NCBI GenBank assembly: GCA_029932445.1
Contig: JAOZQB010000003.1
Coordinates: 1-32,629 of the forward strand
Direction of reading: 5' to 3'
Length of the DNA stretch: 32,629 bases
Source: Bacteroidales bacterium
GTDB taxonomy: Bacteria; Bacteroidota; Bacteroidia; Bacteroidales; JAADGE01
Notes under the pieces: generated by a model
The model's database searches: none
The model's input: only the letters and a program-made list of their open reading frames with translations
Told to the model about the DNA's origin: nothing
In this document: one piece after another, positions 16,887 through 24,182 of the stretch
Layout of the letters: every line of letters starts with the position of its first letter
Numbering within the stretch: the first letter of the stretch is position 1
Position numbers and translations under genes: made by a program

Positions 16887-18080
16887 TTATTGTATTTTTT
16901 TCCAATTAAAATAAGCATCAATTCCTGCACCTATTGCCGGTGCTTCTCTTAATTCGGAACTTACAATAATTTTATCCGAATCGGCGTAATGCAATTTTGC
17001 TTTTTCATCTAAAAGATCCGATTTTTTAATCAGTTCATTTAATTTCTTAATTACGGGTTTTCTTATTTCCGTGTAACCGGATTGCGACTCAAAAAGATCT
17101 CCCAATCTTTGTCCTATTATGATACGGTCAAAAACGTATTTGAGATAAGGATGATCGGATGATAATTTCGGACGCGTCGGATTTACAAATTTAAAAGTAT
17201 TACGAGAACCGGCATATAAGCCGGTAATTCTTTCAAATAATAACAAACTGATATTTTCAACAGCTGATTGTATCATTTTTTTTGCATCGGGATTTCCTTT
17301 GGCTGATAATTCTGCAATTTGTATGGGATAGATTCCTTTTTCATTGAGTTCGGAAACTTTTTTTCCTGCAATTTCTGCATATATTGATTGTAATCCGCCA
17401 ACAGAAGTGAAACGTTCAAGAGAGCGTCCGTCGGTACTTTTCATTTCCCAAGTCTTTGCCAACCAGTCTTTTGTTTCATCAAAAGGCAGCAACTTTCCGT
17501 TGAGTTTTAATGCATCTGCGACTCCGGTTCCTCCTCCGAGATAGTATGCATTTTTAATATTTTTGAATTTGCCGTCTTCCGAATAATTTTCACCAATTCC
17601 GCAATAATCTGCATCGCTTCCTAAATGAGCAATGGGTGTAACAAAGGTGATACCTGTATCGGTGAGTCTTTTTTCTAATTTGTCGGCATAGTCAATCATA
17701 CGAGGTCCGTTGGCAATAACTGAAATTCCGCGCTTATCTTTGGTTTTTAAACCCGGCATTCCTAATCCTACAACAATCTGATTTACACCGGATTGTTTGA
17801 CAACAGATTCGATAACTCTTGCACAAGCTTCAATATAAGTTGCAGCTTGTTTGTTTTCTTCTTCGGTAGGTTTTATAGTGCCGTTATCACGTTCGGCAAG
17901 TTGAACGGAAATTTCTGTCGGTTTAAAATTTGAGATGAATCCTTCAATTTCATTGTAAGAGCAATCGGCAGAAAACTTTCCTAATGAAAAGCGTTCAGTT
18001 TTTTTATTAAGTGTTAAGTTCCGAGCACTTACTTTTGTAGCACCGCCATCTATTCCGAGTAATAATATATTATCTTTCAA
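16887..18080 (-). CDS. ASKHA-superfamily sugar kinase, probable MurNAc/GlcNAc kinase
   Basis: About 397 residues. The N-terminal phosphate-1 loop is LLLGIDGGATK (Asp11) and a second phosphate region GGGTGVADAL is at about 182-191, placing it in the ASKHA fold near the BadF/N-acetylglucosamine kinase or ROK groups. The CGC zinc motif of classic ROK kinases was not seen. It probably makes MurNAc-6-phosphate for MurQ, as MurK does in organisms without a MurNAc phosphotransferase system; GlcNAc is the alternative substrate. The frame is open to a TTG at 18119, but that extension (MCSLWLKLNKYNT) is read from an intergenic repeat, so I prefer the TTG at 18080, giving MKDNILLLGIDGG. There is no in-frame ATG near the start. 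Confidence 0.82.
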   Translation of the reverse strand: MKDNILLLGIDGGATKVSARNLTLNKKTERFSLGKFSADCSYNEIEGFISNFKPTEISVQLAERDNGTIKPTEEENKQAATYIEACARVIESVVKQSGVNQIVVGLGMPGLKTKDKRGISVIANGPRMIDYADKLEKRLTDTGITFVTPIAHLGSDADYCGIGENYSEDGKFKNIKNAYYLGGGTGVADALKLNGKLLPFDETKDWLAKTWEMKSTDGRSLERFTSVGGLQSIYAEIAGKKVSELNEKGIYPIQIAELSAKGNPDAKKMIQSAVENISLLLFERITGLYAGSRNTFKFVNPTRPKLSSDHPYLKYVFDRIIIGQRLGDLFESQSGYTEIRKPVIKKLNELIKKSDLLDEKAKLHYADSDKIIVSSELREAPAIGAGIDAYFNWKKIQ

Positions 18081-18097
18081 CGTATTATATTTATTTA

Positions 18098-18142
18098 ATT
18101 TCAACCATAAGGAACACAATATTTATCATAAAGTACACAAAG
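18098..18142 (-). repeat. two-unit degenerate tandem repeat between GT2 and kinase genes
   Basis: On the minus strand two units of about 22 bases are similar: TTTGTGTACTTTATGATAAA and ATTGTGTTCCTTATGGTTGA. A related purine-rich stretch (TTACGAAGGAAACGAAGAAA) precedes them. It resembles the TTCGTG/TTTGTG-CTT-GTGGTTAAAT type of intergenic repeat known from several bacterial groups. It produces the false N-terminal extension of the kinase frame. Confidence 0.5.
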
Positions 18143-18193
18143 CTGATTTCTTCGTTTCCTTCGTAAGTAGTGTTAATTTTATAGTTAAAGTAA

Positions 18194-19753
18194 TTATTTT
18201 TGATTTAGTTTAATTCTTCTTAAAATGGTTTCTTTTCTCAAAAAATCTTTGGCTTCATCATTGCGGTCAACTGTTGCTTGGTCAATGCTGTGATCTGTCC
18301 CTCCCGAATGACGTATGACTTCATAAATTGCATCCCAAACTCTTCCGATACGATGTTTTTCACTAATTTTTAATACCATGCCGTAATCTTCGCCATAATT
18401 TCTGGAATAGGGCTCTTGGTTTACGCTAAATCCGATATTACGTATCAGTTGAATCGGGATTGATCTGGGTGCACCGGCACCGCCGATTCGTAATAGGTTA
18501 TTACGTCCGTTTTCTTCTGTCCATTCATCATGTGTAACAACAGGAAGATCTTCCATTCTGTTTAATTCTCCCTTATCTTTCATTTCCCATACTTCATAAG
18601 ATCCGATAACCATGCCGATATTGGGGTCTTTTTCATAAACAGCCAAAATTTTTTCAACAGCATCCGGTTTCAGACGATCGTCAGAATCCAATTGTACATA
18701 GTATTCTCCTTTTGCATGCCATGCACCGATATTTAAACACAATCCGAGATTATTAATGTCGTAAACCAATAATTGAACGGCAGGTTTGTTTGAATTATAT
18801 TTATCTCCCCCGGGCAAATAGCGTTTTACAGCTTCCACAGTAGGATCATTTTCTCCGCCGTTAACAACAATTATGGCTTCCACATCCTGAACCGTTTGTG
18901 CTTGTATGCTGTCAATTGCCATACCGGTAAATTTAGGTCTGTTATTAACGGGTATGATAACAGATGCTTTCAGTGTGGTCTCTTTGGGTGCTGCAGGCCG
19001 AGATCCGTAATGTTCACCGGCTTCTAAATTAGCACCGATTCTTCTTAAATGTTTTTCAAGTACTTTTTCAGATTCTGATTGACTTTCTTTTGAAGCCAAA
19101 AGATAATCAAATACATTTTGTGATTTGCCTTTTGCTTTCACGGTATATAATGAACCGGCATAACGATTTGCAATATGTACTAACTTGTATTTTTCAGAAA
19201 CTTTAAGTCTAAGGTCATATATTGTATTATATTTTAAAGTTTCATCACAGTAACCGACTGATTCTAATGCTTTTCTGTTAAAAAAATATACTTTCCCGTA
19301 ATCCTGATTATCTCGTACCCTTCCGATATGATGCTTCAGAAGATGTATTTCTTTAATTTGATTATTTTCATTTATCTCATAATCTCCGTAAATAAGTCCG
19401 AAATCCTTTTCCTGATGTGCTGTCAGCAAGCAAAGATCAATCGTTGCTTGTTTCAAAACAATTTCTGCTTCTCTGTTATCAATATACATTAAATATTGAG
19501 AGTCAGTCACTTTAAATGCTTGGTTTAAGCTTTCGCCCAAAGTAGCTTGGTTATTTATAAAGTGAACAGCTAATTCAGAAGTGTTTTGCTCAGCTATTTT
19601 TGCAGACAAATCGGAATCTTCTCCGATAATTACTACTTCAATATTTTTACTTGTTTGCTTAAAAATACTTTTCACGGTACGGAGAAACCCGTCTTTGCCG
19701 TAAGGTGCTTCCTTCGGGAAATGCAAAATTATACTAACTTTTGCTTGTTTCAT
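18194..19753 (-). CDS. two-domain family 2 glycosyltransferase-like protein (copy A)
   Basis: A 519-residue protein with two GT-A-like halves. The first (about 5-200) has the fold pattern VSIILHFPKE and ends like a GT2 domain, but its DXD position reads IDNRE, so it is probably inactive. The second (about 262-450) is a good GT2 domain: ASVIIPVNNR, then the DXD motif DSDD at 356-359, and motifs ENGRNNLLRI, GAPR and NYGEDYGM. No membrane spans. It is homologous along its whole length to the protein at 22498-23964. It lies between the MFS permease (92-base gap) and the kinase (113-base gap). A weak TATTTTTG element (minus strand, 19831-19824) may start a shorter transcript here. Sugar donor and acceptor are unknown. 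Confidence 0.87.
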   Translation of the reverse strand: MKQAKVSIILHFPKEAPYGKDGFLRTVKSIFKQTSKNIEVVIIGEDSDLSAKIAEQNTSELAVHFINNQATLGESLNQAFKVTDSQYLMYIDNREAEIVLKQATIDLCLLTAHQEKDFGLIYGDYEINENNQIKEIHLLKHHIGRVRDNQDYGKVYFFNRKALESVGYCDETLKYNTIYDLRLKVSEKYKLVHIANRYAGSLYTVKAKGKSQNVFDYLLASKESQSESEKVLEKHLRRIGANLEAGEHYGSRPAAPKETTLKASVIIPVNNRPKFTGMAIDSIQAQTVQDVEAIIVVNGGENDPTVEAVKRYLPGGDKYNSNKPAVQLLVYDINNLGLCLNIGAWHAKGEYYVQLDSDDRLKPDAVEKILAVYEKDPNIGMVIGSYEVWEMKDKGELNRMEDLPVVTHDEWTEENGRNNLLRIGGAGAPRSIPIQLIRNIGFSVNQEPYSRNYGEDYGMVLKISEKHRIGRVWDAIYEVIRHSGGTDHSIDQATVDRNDEAKDFLRKETILRRIKLNQK

Positions 19754-19845
19754 TATTTTATTCTTTTTAGTTTTTGAATTTTTATATTAAATTGTTCCTG
19801 CTTTTCTTCATTAAAAATTAAAACAAAAATACCAGATATTACATA

Positions 19846-21537
19846 TTAACCGACGGTGTCATTTTTTATGCCGAAGTCCGGATCTAATGTTCTGTTAACA
19901 AACCATAGAGCAATAAAACTTGGAATTGTACATATAATGACATAAATAAAAAAATGTTGATAACCCAATAATTCTTGAATATAACCGCTCATCATTCCGG
20001 GGATCATCATTCCCAAAGCCATAAATCCGGTAGCAATAGCAAAATGAGCTGTTTTGTATTTACTTTTACTTGCCAAATAAATCATATACAGCATATATCC
20101 GGTAAAACCGAATCCGTATCCGAATTGCTCAACAGCAATCATAAGATTAATCGTTACTCTATTCTCAGGTAAGACATAAGACATAAATATATAGACGATA
20201 TTCGGTAAATTTATAGCAATAGCCATCCACCAAATCCATTTTTTTAAACCGTGTCTTGCAGCCAGAATACCGCCCAAAATACCGCCGATCAGTAATGAAA
20301 TAATACCTACTGTGCCGTATGCAAATCCTTTTTCAGTCAAGGACATTGCAAGTCCGCCGTTCTCACGAGAGTCTAATAAGAAGGGTGATGCCATTTTTGT
20401 TAATTGAGATTCTGAAAATCTGTACAGCAATAAAAACGCTATTGCAGGGACAATGCCTTTAATCTTAAAAAATGATGCTAAAACTTCCCAATAAGCTCCT
20501 TTTTTTTCTTTTTTAGAAGAGGTATCAGAGGCAGGATACGGTAATATAAGTTTATGATATAATGCTAATAATAAAAATAAAACAGCTAATGCTCCTATTG
20601 ATATTGACCAAGCCAAAGGAACATTCCCGGCTTTGGCATCATATCTTGCTTCTGTTTTTTCTTTCAGATTATGTTTTACTTTAATGGTTGTTACTTGCAG
20701 TTTATTCCAGTTATTTTTGTCAAATTCAAACACACTTTTACCTGATAAATAGATATCTTTACTTCCGCTTTTTTGTCCGAAAGTCATTTTTACGGTTTCA
20801 TCATCTGCAGGCGGAGCTGTTAAGGCAAACCAAATGTTTACGGAATCTAAACCTGTTTCTCTGTTATATAAAGGCACTTTAATATTTTCAGGAAAGACTT
20901 TTATTTCAGGTTCTTTTTCAGATAAGTTTGAAATATTATTTTTATATTTTTCAATTTGTTCAGTTACGGCATCTTCATTAATCTTTGTCTCGGAAACAGC
21001 TTCAATTGTCAGCTTTTTCGATTCTAAACCCGTATTGTCCAAAATTAATCCCGTAATAATTACTAATAATCCAAGACCGACAATCATTGCGAGTCTGTAG
21101 AAAGTACTTCTGATTCCGGTAAAAAAAGCTTGTTTGTTTTCTGTGAGAGCTAACATATAAAAACCGTCAGCAGCAATATCATGCGTAGATGAAGTAAAAG
21201 CCATTAACCATAGAAATATCAATGTAATCGGAAACCACCAAGGTAAATGTAAAGCCAGCGAAACTCCGGCAAAAGATACCGCAAGTATTATTTGCATTAT
21301 GATAATCCATTTTCGCCTTGTTGAATAGATATCAACAAAGGGACTCCATAAGGGTTTTATAACCCAAGGTAAATATATTATTGATGTCCAGAATGCCAAT
21401 GAGGAATTTGATACTCCGAGTGTTTTATACATGTCACTTGCAACAAACATTACGATAATATAAGGTATTCCTTCTGCAAAATATAAAGAAGGAATCCATG
21501 TCCAAGGGTTACGATTTGTTTTTTTCTTATCATTCAT
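19846..21537 (-). CDS. AmpG-like MFS permease, putative MurNAc/muropeptide importer
   Basis: A 563-residue inner-membrane MFS protein of the AmpG/PAT type (WTWIPSLYFAEGIPY near the N-terminus, KPLWSPFVDI after TM2, STHDIAADGFY near TM4). About five spans precede residue 168. A hydrophilic insert of roughly 140 residues (168-305) follows, which topology predicts to be periplasmic, and then the remaining spans start at WSISIGALAVLF. Standard AmpG has no such insert. In Tannerella a related transporter (MurT) brings MurNAc into the cell beside murK and murQ, and the same set is seen here. The start overlaps the end of the GNAT gene by 8 bases, showing translational coupling. The substrate is inferred from context. 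Confidence 0.86.
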   Translation of the reverse strand: MNDKKKTNRNPWTWIPSLYFAEGIPYIIVMFVASDMYKTLGVSNSSLAFWTSIIYLPWVIKPLWSPFVDIYSTRRKWIIIMQIILAVSFAGVSLALHLPWWFPITLIFLWLMAFTSSTHDIAADGFYMLALTENKQAFFTGIRSTFYRLAMIVGLGLLVIITGLILDNTGLESKKLTIEAVSETKINEDAVTEQIEKYKNNISNLSEKEPEIKVFPENIKVPLYNRETGLDSVNIWFALTAPPADDETVKMTFGQKSGSKDIYLSGKSVFEFDKNNWNKLQVTTIKVKHNLKEKTEARYDAKAGNVPLAWSISIGALAVLFLLLALYHKLILPYPASDTSSKKEKKGAYWEVLASFFKIKGIVPAIAFLLLYRFSESQLTKMASPFLLDSRENGGLAMSLTEKGFAYGTVGIISLLIGGILGGILAARHGLKKWIWWMAIAINLPNIVYIFMSYVLPENRVTINLMIAVEQFGYGFGFTGYMLYMIYLASKSKYKTAHFAIATGFMALGMMIPGMMSGYIQELLGYQHFFIYVIICTIPSFIALWFVNRTLDPDFGIKNDTVG

Positions 21538-22465
21538 AAATGCCGGTATTTTTAATTTTTAACTCATATCTCCAAAACACTCTTTCTACAAAAGCATCTG
21601 CATAGTGTGAGTAAAAGGAAATGGGACCTACCCACGGTATTGTAGAGTATTTGAATCCGTGTTCTTTCATATCTTGCAAACATAAATATAATAATATACT
21701 TCCTATTCCTTTTCCTCTTAAATCCGGATGTGTCCCCATAGGTCCGAACCAAGCCGTTCCGATATTATTTCCGTTATATGCTGAAAATGCTTTTATTTTT
21801 CCTTTGTAACGTGCAATAAATACAGCTTTAGGTTTTGATTTTAAGGCAGTTTCAACTTCATGAACCCATAATTTCCATTCATCAGCAACAAATTCTGACA
21901 GTTTTTGTTTATCTTTATCTTCTGCACGTGTTATTTGTATCCCTGCTTCTTTTAATTCCGTAATTTTATCAGAAACATCCCAATTTTTATTATTTAAATC
22001 AACTTTTAAATTGCATGTTTCGTCGAATTTTTTAAAACCCAGCTTTTCAAAAAAACATAATGCAGGAGTATATCTCGGATCAATCCCGGGCATAAAATAA
22101 TTAAGAGGGACATCATAAATTCTGACAATATCAACCTTTTCTTTCTTGAAATATTTAAAAACTTGATTATAGAGTTTTGTTCCGATACCGCACCTTCTGT
22201 ATGCTTTGTCAACAGCAAACAATTTTATATAGCCGTATCTTTGTTTGTTTATATCTCTTAATACAGCTTGAACAAAACCTAAAATTTTATTATTTTGTTC
22301 TGCAATATGAATATTATTAATATCAAAATACGGGTCTTCATAAATTTTCTCTTTTAAAATTCCACTGCTGACAGTGTCAAATTCTAAATTTTTATTTAAA
22401 AAACTTAAAACTTGTGAGAAATCACTGTCTTTAAAAATTCTGAGTTTAATATTATTTTTTTCCAT
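21530..22465 (-). CDS. double GNAT-domain N-acetyltransferase
   Basis: A 311-residue soluble protein with two tandem GNAT folds. The first carries the acyl-CoA loop RRCGIG (about 110-115) within AVDKAYRRCGIGTKLY; the second carries RGKGIG within GTHPDLRGKGIGSILLY. Both R/QxxGxG/A motifs are intact, so both halves may bind acetyl-CoA. It overlaps the permease gene by 8 bases and begins 33 bases after the GT2 copy B stop. A GNAT gene also accompanies MurNAc recycling genes in some Firmicutes, but the acceptor is unknown. A role in acetylating an amino sugar or a peptide is only a guess. Confidence 0.85.
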   Translation of the reverse strand: MEKNNIKLRIFKDSDFSQVLSFLNKNLEFDTVSSGILKEKIYEDPYFDINNIHIAEQNNKILGFVQAVLRDINKQRYGYIKLFAVDKAYRRCGIGTKLYNQVFKYFKKEKVDIVRIYDVPLNYFMPGIDPRYTPALCFFEKLGFKKFDETCNLKVDLNNKNWDVSDKITELKEAGIQITRAEDKDKQKLSEFVADEWKLWVHEVETALKSKPKAVFIARYKGKIKAFSAYNGNNIGTAWFGPMGTHPDLRGKGIGSILLYLCLQDMKEHGFKYSTIPWVGPISFYSHYADAFVERVFWRYELKIKNTGIYE

Positions 22466-22497
22466 ATACTCGAAAACTGCTTTTACAAAAACAATTA

Positions 22498-23964
22498 TTA
22501 TTTTGAGTTCTTCTTTAATAAATTTTGTCTTGCTGACAATTCAGACGTTCTGATTTTATCTTTATACATATTGTATTCATTTTGTTTTTTTATGTCAAGG
22601 TCAGAATCTGAATTGTTGTCCCATCTTCTGTATAAATACAAGACATCATATATTCTTCCGATTTTATATGTTCTTGATATATTCAGAGAGACAGCATAAT
22701 TTTCACCGTAACTTGTGTTCGGGAACTTAATTTTGCGTAAAACAGGCGTGTAGAATGCTCTGGGAGCACCTATTCCATTAATTCTCAGGGCATTATTTCT
22801 GCCGTTTTCATCTGTCCATTCCTTGTGGTCAATTACACCGGGAGGGATTTCATTAAGATTAAAGTCCGTCAGTTGATAAGTCCCGATTAACATTGCACAT
22901 TTTTGTTCATAAAAGCCGTTAATAATCTTTTGTACGGTATTGTAATCACTATAAATATCATCACTGTCTAATTGAATTGCAAATTGTCCGCAGTTTTTGT
23001 GATGAATCCCAATATTCCAGCAGCCGCCTATTCCCAAATCTTTGCGTTCAGGGATGATATGAATGATTTTGTTATCATTTTCTGCGAGATTTTGTACAAT
23101 TTCTGTAGTTTTATCTGTTGAGTGATTATCAACAATGATGATATTAAATTTGAATCTTGTTTTTTGTAACAAAACAGATTTAATTGCACTTGCAATTGTT
23201 TTTTCTCTGTTTTTAACCGGAATAATTACAGATGCTTCATATTTAAAATTGTTTTTTGAGAAATAGATTTTTTTATACTCGCTCGGTTTAAGATAAGCAT
23301 TAATGTCTTTGAGATGGATTGTTACAGCTTTTTCCATTTCAATTTGAATTTGTCTGTTTTCATCATTGAGATAATCAAAACTGCTTTTTTTCGGTTTTTT
23401 GATATCATTTGCTTCAACCGAATAAAGATACTCAGGAATGTGAGTAATTTTACTATGCTGAGAGATTTTTAACCGTAAAAGATAAAGTGCCGCAAATTTA
23501 AGCTTTTCATTAATATTTTCAGCGGCTGTATTAAATACCGAACTTTTATAGAATTGCAGTGTACCGAAATCAAAATCATCTCGTAAACTGCCCTTTTGAT
23601 AATCAATAACAGGGTGATTTATTTGATCTCCGTTTTTTTTAATTTGATAATCTGAATAGAGCATTCCGGCATTTAAGTCTTCAGCAATATCGATGAATCG
23701 TTTAAGTGAGAAATCTCGTAATTCGACATTCATTTTTTCGGATAAAAACAAAGCATATTCATCTGTCATGTTTTCGGCATATATTTTTATTGCCTCAGAA
23801 GATAAAACATTATCGATATTTAAGATTTCGTATTTATTGTGCTTTGTAATTTCGGCAGATTCAGGATTTACAATAAATATTTTATTGATAAGATCAGATT
23901 TTTGTAATGATTTAATAAATTGCTCATCAGTATTGAATAAAATAAAAGCAGTTATTTTTTTCAT
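22498..23964 (-). CDS. two-domain family 2 glycosyltransferase-like protein (copy B)
   Basis: A 488-residue paralogue of the protein at 18194-19753. The N-terminal half is a decayed GT-A-like domain without a DXD motif. The C-terminal half is a GT2 domain: ASVIIPVKNREKT near 244-256, IIVDNHSTD, the DXD motif DSDD at 333-336, and ENGRNNALRI, GAPRA and SYGENYAVSL in the same order as copy A. The frame extends to a possible ATG at 24030, but those residues (MRVFPAYRQAGHV) are read through an intergenic palindrome. The ATG at 23964 (MKKITAFILF) matches the paralogue's N-terminus and is chosen. It is the first gene of the murQ run. The function of a glycosyltransferase in a catabolic cluster is unclear. 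Confidence 0.86.
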   Translation of the reverse strand: MKKITAFILFNTDEQFIKSLQKSDLINKIFIVNPESAEITKHNKYEILNIDNVLSSEAIKIYAENMTDEYALFLSEKMNVELRDFSLKRFIDIAEDLNAGMLYSDYQIKKNGDQINHPVIDYQKGSLRDDFDFGTLQFYKSSVFNTAAENINEKLKFAALYLLRLKISQHSKITHIPEYLYSVEANDIKKPKKSSFDYLNDENRQIQIEMEKAVTIHLKDINAYLKPSEYKKIYFSKNNFKYEASVIIPVKNREKTIASAIKSVLLQKTRFKFNIIIVDNHSTDKTTEIVQNLAENDNKIIHIIPERKDLGIGGCWNIGIHHKNCGQFAIQLDSDDIYSDYNTVQKIINGFYEQKCAMLIGTYQLTDFNLNEIPPGVIDHKEWTDENGRNNALRINGIGAPRAFYTPVLRKIKFPNTSYGENYAVSLNISRTYKIGRIYDVLYLYRRWDNNSDSDLDIKKQNEYNMYKDKIRTSELSARQNLLKKNSK

Positions 23965-23990
23965 GTGTTTATTTTTATAATTTTCAAAGG

Positions 23991-24034
23991 TCACATGGCC
24001 TGCCTGCCGGTAGGCAGGGAACACCCGCATGTGA
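23991..24034. repeat. nested palindromic intergenic element (REP-like)
   Basis: An inner near-palindrome CCTGCCTGCCGGTAGGCAGG (23999-24018, one G-T pair) lies inside an outer inverted repeat TCACATG (23991-23997) / CATGTGA (24028-24034). The core is markedly GC-rich in an AT-rich region. It sits just upstream of GT2 copy B and looks like a mobile or REP-type element; such CCTGCC/GGCAGG palindromes recur in some bacterial genomes. Confidence 0.65.
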
Positions 24035-24130
24035 ACTTTATTTAATATATTTATTTATGAAACTGCATTAGTCATTCACTTGTGTGTTAAGCCTTTATAC
24101 CTGGTGTTTCACATTAACATATTTATTCAA

Positions 24131-24167
24131 ATTCGGCTGTTTGGAAATTGAGTTCAAACAGCCGAAT
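24131..24167 (-). terminator. hairpin after the SusD gene
   Basis: A 13-base-pair perfect stem (ATTCGGCTGTTTG at 24131-24143 with CAAACAGCCGAAT at 24155-24167), extendable with one mismatch, lies 15 bases past the SusD stop. On the minus strand it is followed by an A/T-rich stretch rather than a long T run, so termination may be partial and the SusCD transcript could continue into the GT2/murQ run. Confidence 0.65.
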
Positions 24168-24182
24168 TCGAATTAAAGGTTT

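Noticed and set aside
18081..18119. N-terminal extension of the kinase from a TTG at 18119
   Set aside because: It is read from the tandem repeat and is unlike the N-termini of the kinase family. The TTG at 18080 gives a normal start.
24001..24030. N-terminal extension of GT2 copy B (MRVFPAYRQAGHV) from an ATG at 24030
   Set aside because: It is read from the intergenic palindrome. The ATG at 23964 matches the paralogue's start.
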